A stretch of DNA of 7,437 bases from Deltaproteobacteria bacterium (GTDB lineage: Bacteria; Desulfobacterota; Dissulfuribacteria; Dissulfuribacterales; UBA3076): the NCBI GenBank assembly GCA_030618205.1, contig JAUXDR010000043.1:1-7437 (forward strand). Reading direction: 5' to 3'. The position numbers were made by a program, and so were the translations under genes. Shown piece by piece: positions 1-6,203 of this stretch. Every line of letters starts with the position of its first letter. The stretch's first letter is position 1. Below the pieces are notes generated by a model. That model saw nothing but the letters and a program-made list of their open reading frames with translations. It ran no database searches and was not told the DNA's origin.

Positions 1-419
1 ATACTGAGCTTGGAATCAAAGATCAGAACCCCATCATCCAGGCTGTCTAAAAGGTATTGAAAATAAAATGAATGGCTGAGCTCAGTCTCAAGGCCTTTAA
101 CTAGGTCAGAAATAGATAAAGGCCAATCAACTATGTTTTCAAAGGCTATTCCACTCCTGAACTTGCCTTTTTCTTGTTTAACCCACCTAATTTGCCCTTT
201 CGCAACATAATCGGTCTTGAGACCTTCTTCACCGGGCCGGAGAGTCACAGTCTCATGAGGACTGACAGGGCTATCAGACTCAATCTGTATGCCATACGGA
301 CTCAGATTAGTTGAAATTACACCCATTACAGACCCAAGGGCTTCTGTTTTCAAGCACAGAGGCACATTTAACGGTATTCGAAAAAATCGACGCCGCTCTC
401 TCTGGACTCCTTGTTGCAC
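1..419 (-). CDS. PilZ domain protein with start of a PAS domain (partial, 3' end outside window)
   Basis: The protein begins with a PilZ domain, which binds cyclic di-GMP. Counting from the ATG at 446, the arginine motif RxxxR is R19-R23 (in RRFFR) and the second motif NxSxxG is N47-S49-G52 (in TNLSPYG). Later strands (GQIRWV, then GIAFEN) fit the PilZ barrel. From about residue 128 the sequence YLLDSLDDGVLIFD looks like the first helix and strand of a PAS sensor domain, and the frame is open to the window edge. PilZ-PAS proteins often continue into a histidine kinase or another output domain, but that part is not visible. Two starts are possible. The GTG at 419 has a strong AAGGAGG four bases upstream and is preferred. 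An ATG at 446 has no ribosome binding site and would add nine residues. The gene lies downstream of the sigma-54 activator on the same strand, past a terminator-like hairpin. The PilZ call is firm; the full architecture is unknown. Confidence 0.82.
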   Translation of the reverse strand, partial: MQQGVQRERRRFFRIPLNVPLCLKTEALGSVMGVISTNLSPYGIQIESDSPVSPHETVTLRPGEEGLKTDYVAKGQIRWVKQEKGKFRSGIAFENIVDWPLSISDLVKGLETELSHSFYFQYLLDSLDDGVLIFDSKLS

Positions 420-423
420 AGAG

Positions 424-430
424 CCTCCTT
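424..430 (-). promoter_or_regulatory. Ribosome binding site deciding the PilZ gene start
   Basis: On the minus strand AAGGAGG is followed after four bases by GTG (419-417). The upstream in-frame ATG at 446 has only a pyrimidine-rich leader (TTTCCCCTAAC), so this site argues for the shorter protein. Confidence 0.6.
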
Positions 431-566
431 GTGGAAAAATTGTCATGTTAGGGGAAATAATTTATTAAGGTAATTTACATCTGCAAATAAGATACCAAAA
501 CAAAATCTTTTTTACTAATCTAATACTGGGTATACAGCCTGATATCTGGGCCTCTCTAACAAAATA

Positions 567-600
567 AGAAAAGCTTTTCCACAAATGGAAAAGTTTTTCT
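567..600 (-). terminator. Terminator-like hairpin after the sigma-54 activator gene
   Basis: Two 14-base arms (567-580 and 587-600) flank a 6-base loop. They pair perfectly except for one internal position (573/594), which is G-T as read on the plus strand and C-A in the minus-strand RNA. Read on the minus strand the hairpin starts about 24 bases after the activator's TGA stop and is followed by a U-rich stretch (TTATTTTGTTAG). This fits an intrinsic terminator, although the stem is AT-rich and the U tract is broken. Confidence 0.6.
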
Positions 601-623
601 ATTGCATTACAAATATAAAAAAA

Positions 624-1709
624 TCACACGAATGACTCTAGTTCCTTTGGCAGCTTTAGCTCCAGGCTATCGTCAACTGAACCTCTGGCCGGCATTTCTA
701 CCCCAAAATCCTTTATCTTATAAAGAAGCGCCTTGTAACTTATTTGGAGTAGCTGAGCAGCCTGTTTGCGATTACCATTAGTCCGCCTGAGGGCCTCTTC
801 TATTACCATTTTTTCAATGCGGGCCAGACTCTTTTTTCGGATTTCCTTTAAGGATGGGAACTGTATTTGCATTTCTTGTCTGCAGTTATCGAGTACTGAA
901 TTTATCAAGGATTCATCCGGCGTCCATACCTCAGCAACAGGTCGATCTTCCGACGTCTGTTGGCCCATAGACTTAAGGATCTCTTCTTCAAGCAAATCAG
1001 GATCCTCAAGGACTATCAACCTTCTCACATAGTTCTCAAGCTCCCTTACATTTCCCGGCCAATGATATTCAGCAAATACCTTTTCAAGCTTACCGGAGAT
1101 ATCAATTATTCCACCCTTCGACATGCCTCTGTACTTTTGGATAAAGTGTTCAAGGAGGAGTGGAATGTCTTCCTTTCTGTCCCGAAGGGGTGGCACCACT
1201 ATCTTTATGATATTGATCCGGTAATAGAAATCTTCTCTAAACTTCCCTTTTCTTACCTCCTCATCAAGATTGTGATTAGTAGCCGATATCATCCAGGTAT
1301 TGACACGAATATTCCTCACCCCCCCTACACGAGCGAATTCGGAATCCTGTAATACCTGTAAAAGTTTGGCCTGCAGGGCAACAGGCATATCGCCGATTTC
1401 GTCTAGCAGTATGGTTCCTTTGTTGGCTAACTCGAATTTTCCCGGCTTTGCCTGTACTGCCCCTGTAAATGCACCACGCTCATAACCAAATAGTTCGCTC
1501 TCCAGAAGCTCGCTTGGTAGCGCAGCACAGTTAACCTTGACCAGAGGATGATCCCGACGGTAAGAACGCTCATGCAGAGTGCGGGCAACCAGTTCTTTAC
1601 CTACGCCGCTCTCCCCACAAATAAGTACGTTTAAGTCGGTGTCCACCACCTGATTGATCAGATCCTTGATGCGCCTGATCGGTGGGCTATTGCCAATCAT
1701 TAAGTCCAT
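624..1709 (-). CDS. Sigma-54-dependent transcriptional activator lacking a receiver domain
   Basis: This is a bacterial enhancer-binding protein that uses ATP hydrolysis to open promoters held by sigma-54 RNA polymerase. The AAA+ domain starts almost at residue 1. Walker A is GESGVGKE (32-39), the sigma-54 contact loop GAFTGA is at 79-84, Walker B is ILLDEIGD (100-107), the arginine-rich FYYRIN segment is at 161-166, and sensor II WPGNVREL is at 217-224. A linker of about 55 residues leads to a Fis-type helix-turn-helix (about 303-337, EEALRRTNGNRKQAAQLLQI), followed by a polar tail of about 24 residues. There is no N-terminal receiver, GAF or PAS domain, and a TAA stop lies directly before the ATG in the same frame. 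The protein must therefore be controlled in trans, as PspF is, or be constitutively active. No clear ribosome binding site precedes the ATG. The family is certain; the target promoters are unknown. Confidence 0.95.
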   Translation of the reverse strand: MDLMIGNSPPIRRIKDLINQVVDTDLNVLICGESGVGKELVARTLHERSYRRDHPLVKVNCAALPSELLESELFGYERGAFTGAVQAKPGKFELANKGTILLDEIGDMPVALQAKLLQVLQDSEFARVGGVRNIRVNTWMISATNHNLDEEVRKGKFREDFYYRINIIKIVVPPLRDRKEDIPLLLEHFIQKYRGMSKGGIIDISGKLEKVFAEYHWPGNVRELENYVRRLIVLEDPDLLEEEILKSMGQQTSEDRPVAEVWTPDESLINSVLDNCRQEMQIQFPSLKEIRKKSLARIEKMVIEEALRRTNGNRKQAAQLLQISYKALLYKIKDFGVEMPARGSVDDSLELKLPKELESFV

Positions 1710-1889
1710 TTATTATTTGGCCCGAAGAAAAATACCCTTGATTGAGACAGAATATAAAATTAAGAATCAATAGAATCTTAGCAAGGAAGCAAATCAAAAT
1801 CAACAAAGTTATTATTCTTTTGTGGCACTCCATTCAAATCAAAGAATATCTTGTTTTGTACTCTTCAAGTTATTATATTCAGACTTAAA

Positions 1890-1919
1890 TTGAGGAATTG
1901 AGGAATTGAGGAATTGAAA
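1890..1919. repeat. 8-bp tandem repeat, unit TTGAGGAA, three copies plus a partial one
   Basis: Copies lie at 1890-1897, 1898-1905 and 1906-1913, followed by a partial degenerate copy TTGAAA. The tract about 1933-1950 (CTCAATTTCTCAATCC) is its imperfect reverse complement, so the whole 1890-1950 block could fold into a hairpin. Confidence 0.85.
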
Positions 1920-1966
1920 TCGATAGAACAACTCTCAATTTCTCAATCCCTTGAATTAGCAATTTC

Positions 1967-1982
1967 TGAATCAACTGATTCA
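1967..1982. promoter_or_regulatory. Palindrome TGAATCA-AC-TGATTCA, possible operator
   Basis: Two perfect 7-bp half sites are separated by 2 bp and lie about 28 bp upstream of the cyclase ribosome binding site. An overlapping wider dyad CTTGAAT (1950-1956) with ATTCAAG (1978-1984) is also present. The symmetry and position suit a binding site for a dimeric regulator. Which protein would bind is unknown; the adjacent activator is an obvious candidate. Confidence 0.4.
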
Positions 1983-2009
1983 AGATAACCTTATAGACTT
2001 ATACAGTCC

Positions 2010-2015
2010 AGGAGG
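2010..2015 (+). promoter_or_regulatory. Ribosome binding site of the diguanylate cyclase gene
   Basis: AGGAGG stands 5 bases before TTG (2021) but only 2 bases before the in-frame GTG (2018). The spacing favours the TTG start. The ATG at 2016 is in another frame and closes after six codons. Confidence 0.65.
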
Positions 2016-2020
2016 ATGTG

Positions 2021-3010
2021 TTGCCTGAGATTTTAGAATCATCTGAAAGCCAGGTCGGATTTTTCATAAAAGACCCGCCACAAGAACCCCAACAACTCCT
2101 ACTTGTTGACGACGATCCTACCATCTTAAACTTATTGGCAGAATTCGTTTCCCGTTTGGGGCACCAATATCGTACAGCAGGTGACGGTCTGGAAGCCATG
2201 TCATTGCTGGAGCAGTCCTCCAGCACCATCGTAATCACTGACCTCCTGATGCCCAGAATGGATGGAATGGAGCTTATTCGGGAAATCAAAAAACTCTGGC
2301 CTGAAACAGATGTAATGGCAATAACAGGATATAGTCGAGACTTTCATTACACTGACGTTATTAAAGCCGGAGCATGCGATTTCATACAAAAACCCTTTAA
2401 TATGGACGAATTAGAGGCCAAACTCAACAGGATAATCAGGGAACGTGGATACAGGGCCCTGTTGAAACGACTTTCCATAAGAGATGTCCTTACAGACCTA
2501 TACAACAGACGCTTTCTCGACCAAAAGCTCGAAGAGGAAGCCCAAAGGGCCACCCGCCAAAACTATCCTCTTTTTCTAATCATATTAGACCTGGATAATT
2601 TCAAGGAACTGAATGACACCTTGGGGCATCAGGCAGGAGACGAGGTGCTCCAACGCCTGGCTGGTGTGCTGAGTAATTCCATCAGACGTAATGTTGATAT
2701 TCCGTTTCGCTATGGAGGCGATGAATTCGCCGTAATGATTCCCCAGGCCGGCACAAAGCAGGTAAAACAGATAGCAGAACGTATACGGCGCAATTACCTG
2801 AACGAGGACATAGGTAAGACTTCCCTTAGCTCAGGTATCTCCCGCTTCAGGAGAACAAGCAGTGGATTGCGCGAAGACATTAACGATTTTATTCACAAAG
2901 CCGATGACTCAATGTATGCCGCAAAAAAAGCAGGGGGTAATAAAGTAATATTTTACGAAGAAATAAAAAAGAATAAGTACCGGGTATCCTTCACGACAAG
3001 TCAAAAGTAG
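2021..3010 (+). CDS. Response regulator with GGDEF output domain (probable diguanylate cyclase)
   Basis: This is predicted to make cyclic di-GMP from two GTP when its receiver is phosphorylated, as in PleD- or WspR-like proteins. Residues below are counted from the GTG at 2018. The receiver spans about 26-140, with the acidic pocket D31-D33, phospho-acceptor D75 (VITDLLMPRMDG), T103 and K125 (QKPF). The GGDEF domain spans about 155-315. It has the LTDLYNRR entry motif, the metal- and substrate-binding block DLDNFKELND (191-200), and GGDEF at 233-237. The product-inhibition I-site RxxD (R224-D227) lies exactly five residues before GGDEF, so both activity and feedback control look intact. There is no EAL domain or membrane segment, so the protein is cytosolic. 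No cognate histidine kinase is visible in the window. The TAG stop lies at the edge of an inverted-repeat element. The TTG start is chosen for ribosome binding site spacing; GTG 2018 would add one residue. Confidence 0.95.
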   Translation: MPEILESSESQVGFFIKDPPQEPQQLLLVDDDPTILNLLAEFVSRLGHQYRTAGDGLEAMSLLEQSSSTIVITDLLMPRMDGMELIREIKKLWPETDVMAITGYSRDFHYTDVIKAGACDFIQKPFNMDELEAKLNRIIRERGYRALLKRLSIRDVLTDLYNRRFLDQKLEEEAQRATRQNYPLFLIILDLDNFKELNDTLGHQAGDEVLQRLAGVLSNSIRRNVDIPFRYGGDEFAVMIPQAGTKQVKQIAERIRRNYLNEDIGKTSLSSGISRFRRTSSGLREDINDFIHKADDSMYAAKKAGGNKVIFYEEIKKNKYRVSFTTSQK

Positions 3011-3173
3011 TTTACACTTTGTTGATCTTGTATTTTGGCAGTGAAACTTGAAATTAGAAATTGGGAAAAACACAAAGAAGTAGATGAGTTACCTAATTTC
3101 AAATTTCAAATTTCCAGTTTCGACATCGGCATTCAATTCGATAATACACGCTTTTTCGAAAAAAGTGTAAACT
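3009..3173. repeat. 165-bp inverted-repeat-bounded element (MITE-like) in a convergent spacer
   Basis: AGTTTACACTTT (3009-3020) is matched by its exact reverse complement AAAGTGTAAACT (3162-3173). Inside is an imperfect stem: GAAAC (3043-3047) with GTTTC (3117-3121), TTGAAATT (3048-3055) with AATTTCAA (3102-3109), and GAAATTGG (3057-3064) with CCTAATTTC (3092-3100, one bulge). The loop is about 27 bases. No target-site duplication is evident and nothing is encoded. It could be a miniature transposon remnant or a large transcription-stopping structure between two convergent genes. Confidence 0.55.
3145..3169. terminator. Possible bidirectional terminator hairpin between convergent genes
   Basis: TACAC (3145-3149) pairs with GTGTA (3165-3169), and the inner core TTTTCGAAAA (3153-3162) is self-complementary. 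It lies downstream of both the cyclase gene (plus) and the MreB-type gene (minus). Neither side has a good U tract, so this is only a candidate. It overlaps the right end of the inverted-repeat element. Confidence 0.35.
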
Positions 3174-3201
3174 GATGAATGAAGGATGCCAAATATCGCC
3201 T

Positions 3202-4230
3202 CTAATTAATAAAAACCTTCTCATAATCCTTAAAGGCCTCGATTGTCCGCCCGGCACCCTGGACCACAGTTGTCAGCGGATCACTTGTAAGGTTAAACGT
3301 AAGGCCGGTCCTCAAACCCAAGAACTGAATAATGCCTCTCAGCAAAACCCCACCCCCTGTCAATGTTATTCCGTTGGCTTCTATCGAGGCTCTGATGTCC
3401 GGAGACAAAACCCCAAGCACACCCTCTATCATCTTGGCAATTGCATCCAGCGGCTTCTCCAGAACAGGCATCAGTTCCCGGGGGGTAATTACGGACGTTA
3501 CCGGCACCCCTCGCAAAAAATGCTTTCCCCCCACGTTGTATTCTTGATCCAGGCCCTTTTCATCATCCCCAACCGCTCCTATCTCCCATTTAATTGTCTC
3601 TGCAGTGGTCGGACCCACCACTACACCATGTTCTTCAGTCAACCAGCGGACGATGGCATCATCAAATTCATCCCCTGCCACCCGTAAAGTCTCGCAATGT
3701 AAATACGACCACTTAGCTATTACCGCCACTTCAGTTGTGCCACCACCTATATCCAGTACCATCTGCGGCTCCTCTCCATGAACGGGGAGACCCGCGCCTA
3801 TGGCAGCAGCCATGGTTTCTTCCAATAAAAATATTTTCTTGGCCCCGGCCTCTTGAGCTGCCTCAAGTACAGCCCGTTTTTCCACCTGAGTGATATTAGA
3901 AGGGACACAAATTACCACCCTTGGGGAGAATATCCCCTTTCGTTCTTGCGCACGGTTCAAGAAAACCTTGATTAACTGACTTACTGCATCAAAGTCCTCT
4001 ATGATTCCGTTCTTCATAGGGCGCATAGCCGTGATACCCTCAGGAGTCCGGCCCAGATACTTTTTGGCAGCAAGCCCCACCTCAATTACCCATCCGTCAC
4101 TTGAACACGCAATTACAGTAGGTTCATTTAGGACCACCCCCTCTCTCTGGACATAAATGAGGGTATTGGCAGTGCCCAAATCCATAGCCATGTCCTGTTT
4201 TATTATATTTTTAAGGTTCTTGAGCGCCAC
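3202..4230 (-). CDS. mreB: MreB/Mbl-family bacterial actin
   Basis: This is a cytoskeletal ATPase of the actin fold; family members form membrane-attached filaments that guide cell-wall synthesis. With the GTG at 4230 as residue 1 (342 aa, normal MreB length), phosphate-1 DLGTANTLIYV starts at 17, RPMKNGIIEDF is near 70-80, and the catalytic-type glutamate is E138 in EETMAAAIGAG. Phosphate-2 DIGGGTTEVAV is at 160-170 and the adenosine motif GITLTGGGVLLRG is at 287-299. The short N-terminal stretch ALKNLKNIIKQ could be an amphipathic membrane anchor. The GTG has GGAG five bases upstream. An ATG at 4245 would add five residues, and the longer open frame to 4350 lies inside the preceding gene. 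Odd points are EET where MreB usually has EEP, KWSYLHCETLRVAG replacing the usual LGGIV-type segment, and no mreC/mreD downstream. It is probably a divergent or secondary paralogue. The actin family is certain; the exact subfamily is not. Confidence 0.88.
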   Translation of the reverse strand: MALKNLKNIIKQDMAMDLGTANTLIYVQREGVVLNEPTVIACSSDGWVIEVGLAAKKYLGRTPEGITAMRPMKNGIIEDFDAVSQLIKVFLNRAQERKGIFSPRVVICVPSNITQVEKRAVLEAAQEAGAKKIFLLEETMAAAIGAGLPVHGEEPQMVLDIGGGTTEVAVIAKWSYLHCETLRVAGDEFDDAIVRWLTEEHGVVVGPTTAETIKWEIGAVGDDEKGLDQEYNVGGKHFLRGVPVTSVITPRELMPVLEKPLDAIAKMIEGVLGVLSPDIRASIEANGITLTGGGVLLRGIIQFLGLRTGLTFNLTSDPLTTVVQGAGRTIEAFKDYEKVFIN

Positions 4231-5119
4231 GGCATCTCCAATCATTAATGACTCGATCAAAAGAAAAAACCAGGAGCTCGGCAAGACCTCCCGGCCACCC
4301 TGACAAGTCTGTATCTCCGGTAAGTAGCCACACCAATGTGCCTGCTTCAATTGGCTGAAAGAGCCCTATCAGCACCGGACCTCTGTCAAAGGGCTCGCCA
4401 GGCCATAAAAAATAAGACTTGTGCTTATCCGTTCCATAGCGACTAAGCATCAAGTGCTTTCTGTATCTCAAAAGCCAACCGACAAGGCCTTTTTCCACAT
4501 TAAAACACTGACCTTCCAGACTAATCTCTTGAGGTAGTCCAATAGTAGCCTTTATCATGAAAACATCTTTATCCCTTTCATGAAAGGCCACAAGACCACT
4601 TCTAAGTCCTAACAATTCTTTCAGACTTGTCAACAGATGCTCTATTTTTCCTGAAAGGCCATGGTGCCATTTGTTCCAACGACGATAGAACTGGAGTTCA
4701 CGGTGGTTTTTCCAGGAAAACCATAAATCAGAAGCTATTATTGCACAATCTTCTAAAATGCGCTGTTTCTTTTCAGGAAAAGAATAACGATTCTTGCTGT
4801 CGACCATCAAGACCCCTGCTCCACGAAGCAGGGGAGCTGCAAGAAATGCCTTTATATTAACGTCTCTGCTGTAAATACCAAGAGTCCTGGTATCTCTATC
4901 AAAATTGGTTACGTGCAACCTCTTCCCCTCCCGTGCAACCCAGCCTATCAGCCCTTGGGCAGCCCCTATATTGCATTCAGGCACTATATAAGGGCTGAGA
5001 CTCTCCCATGCCACCAGGTGGAGATCATCCCCCTGATGACTACGGATAAACAGGGCAGCAGTAAAGGAATCAAAAACATTTGCAACCAACTGGACGAGAT
5101 GCTTAAGAGAAGCAGGCAT
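4211..5119 (-). CDS. Tandem GAF domain protein (putative sensor/regulator)
   Basis: This soluble protein of about 300 residues is made of two GAF-like domains and has no visible kinase, cyclase or DNA-binding output. Counting from the ATG at 5119, GAF1 spans about 3-135. It shows the family pattern GLIGWVAREGKRLHVTNF, then a small-residue strand AFLAAPLLRGAGVLMVDS and the FPEKKQRILED helix. A linker rich in W, R and H leads to a more degenerate GAF2 (about 155-295) with GLVGWLLRYRKHLMLSRY. GAF domains bind small ligands or serve in dimerisation; neither ligand nor partner is evident here. The gene sits between mtnA and the MreB-type gene and overlaps both by about 20 bases or less, so co-expression is likely and a role linked to the MreB protein is plausible. 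The start is uncertain: ATG 5134 and GTG 5152 are in frame upstream but overlap mtnA further, and none has a good ribosome binding site. Confidence 0.78.
   Translation of the reverse strand: MPASLKHLVQLVANVFDSFTAALFIRSHQGDDLHLVAWESLSPYIVPECNIGAAQGLIGWVAREGKRLHVTNFDRDTRTLGIYSRDVNIKAFLAAPLLRGAGVLMVDSKNRYSFPEKKQRILEDCAIIASDLWFSWKNHRELQFYRRWNKWHHGLSGKIEHLLTSLKELLGLRSGLVAFHERDKDVFMIKATIGLPQEISLEGQCFNVEKGLVGWLLRYRKHLMLSRYGTDKHKSYFLWPGEPFDRGPVLIGLFQPIEAGTLVWLLTGDTDLSGWPGGLAELLVFSFDRVINDWRCRGAQEP
4235..4239 (-). promoter_or_regulatory. Ribosome binding site supporting the GTG start of the MreB-type gene
   Basis: On the minus strand GGAGA lies inside the end of the GAF gene; its GGAG core is 5 bases before GTG 4230. 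The alternative ATG at 4245 has only a lone GAG upstream. Confidence 0.45.
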
Positions 5120-6203
5120 AAATAGCAGGACCATATGGCGGGGTAAGCACACCCAACTCGGTGATTATGGCGGTTATAAGATAGTGAGGAGTAATATCAA
5201 AGACTGGATTTTGAACTCCCACACCCGGGGCGGCGATCTCCTTCCCGGCAAAAGTGGTAATTTCCCCGGACCCACGCTCTTCTATAGGGATCTGATCTCC
5301 GGACGGGGTGACAGGGTCAATAGTAGAAACAGGGGCAGCCACATAAAAAGGGATATCATTAGCTCTGGCAAGTTCAGCTACAGAGTACGTCCCGATCTTG
5401 TTGGCAACATCACCATTGGCTGCAATGCGATCGGCCCCAACCACCACAGCCTTGATCTGCCCCTTTTGCATCAAAAAACCTGCAGCTCCATCCACAACCA
5501 GAGTAACTGCTATCCCGTCCTTGATAAGCTCCCAGGCGGTAAGCCTGGCACCTTGAAGCCAAGGACGGGTCTCATCGGCAATGACATTGATCTCCTTGCC
5601 CTCAGAAAGGGCAGCCCTGATAACTCCAAGGGCCGTTCCATATCCACCGGTAGCAAGGCCGCCTGCATTACAGTGAGTGAGCACGCCGCCCTTTTCCGGT
5701 AAAAGGGCCTGACCATGAAATCCTATGGCCAAATTGGCCCTTACGTCTTCTGTCCAAATAGAAATGGCCTCCTTTTCTAAAATGGCTGCGAGATCGCCTG
5801 GGCTCAGATCATAATGCTTGCGCGCAAGCTTTTTTAGCCTCTCTACCGCCCACTTCAAGTTCACTGCCGTAGGCCGGGCCTGGAGCATGAAAGTCGCTTC
5901 CTCCAGCCATTTCTCTACAAAGAGATCCCTGTCTTTATCCTTGAGTCCATAAGCAGCCAAAACCATGCCAAAAGCGGCGGCGATCCCTATGGCCGGTGCT
6001 CCCCTCACCACCATATCCCTTATAGCTTGAGCAACATCTCTTGCTGATCCATACGCAAGCCAGGTCTCCTCATGAGGTAATAACCTCTGGTCTAACAAAT
6101 AAAGAACGTGCTTTTCCCAACGGAGCGGTATTACAGACGTATCACCTTCGTTTTGAAGCAGGCTCAATGGCAGGTCGTTGTTTTTAGCAGCAATGTCTTT
6201 CAT
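5103..6203 (-). CDS. mtnA: S-methyl-5-thioribose-1-phosphate isomerase
   Basis: This enzyme converts methylthioribose-1-phosphate to methylthioribulose-1-phosphate in methionine salvage from methylthioadenosine. It belongs to the eIF2B-alpha/beta/delta-like fold family. From the ATG at 6203 the protein is 366 aa, within the usual range. Visible hallmarks are [18 protein letters not shown] near the N terminus, the phosphate-contact VVRGAPAIG (R67), the catalytic cysteine C178 in [36 protein letters not shown] (about 210), and the catalytic aspartate D258 in [19 protein letters not shown]. All known active-site residues look present, so it should be an active isomerase rather than a translation-factor homologue. 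The ATG overlaps the gatB TGA as ATGA, a strong sign of translational coupling and the reason this start is chosen over the longer open frame to 6320. No other methionine-salvage genes are in the window. A related sugar-phosphate isomerase (ribose-1,5-bisphosphate type) is a less likely alternative. Confidence 0.93.
   Translation of the reverse strand: MKDIAAKNNDLPLSLLQNEGDTSVIPLRWEKHVLYLLDQRLLPHEETWLAYGSARDVAQAIRDMVVRGAPAIGIAAAFGMVLAAYGLKDKDRDLFVEKWLEEATFMLQARPTAVNLKWAVERLKKLARKHYDLSPGDLAAILEKEAISIWTEDVRANLAIGFHGQALLPEKGGVLTHCNAGGLATGGYGTALGVIRAALSEGKEINVIADETRPWLQGARLTAWELIKDGIAVTLVVDGAAGFLMQKGQIKAVVVGADRIAANGDVANKIGTYSVAELARANDIPFYVAAPVSTIDPVTPSGDQIPIEERGSGEITTFAGKEIAAPGVGVQNPVFDITPHYLITAIITELGVLTPPYGPAIYACFS

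Larger units (their letters stand above)
1710..2017. other. 308-bp divergent spacer between the activator and cyclase genes
   Basis: This AT-rich spacer must contain the promoters of both divergent genes. I could not place convincing -35/-10 or -24/-12 pairs on either strand. It holds a TTGAGGAA tandem repeat (1890-1919), a partly complementary tract after it (about 1933-1950), a 7-2-7 palindrome (1967-1982), and a direct repeat AGAATC-N3-AGAATC (1763-1777). No coding sequence was seen. Confidence 0.7.

Noticed and set aside
1823..1837. TGGCAC at 1823-1828 on the plus strand resembles the -24 half of a sigma-54 promoter
   Set aside because: At the required spacing the -12 half reads TCAA instead of TTGC, so the essential GC is absent. 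The site is also about 180 bp from the cyclase start.
1890..1919. Tandem repeat considered as a CRISPR remnant
   Set aside because: The units are 8 bp and directly adjacent, without spacers, so it is a simple tandem repeat.
3175..3687. 170-codon open frame on the plus strand
   Set aside because: It lies antisense to the MreB-type gene, and its translation is rich in Cys, Pro and His with no recognisable domain. It is a shadow of the opposite strand.
3202..4350. MreB-type protein starting at 4350, and the idea that it is the magnetosome actin MamK
   Set aside because: The extra N-terminal residues lie inside the GAF gene and resemble no MreB N terminus. The motifs (DLGTANTLIYV, RPMKNGIIEDF, VICVPSNITQVEKRAV) are MreB-like rather than MamK-like, and no other magnetosome genes are present.
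5184..5702. 172-codon open frame on the plus strand inside mtnA
   Set aside because: It is fully antisense to conserved mtnA sequence, with no ribosome binding site or recognisable family.
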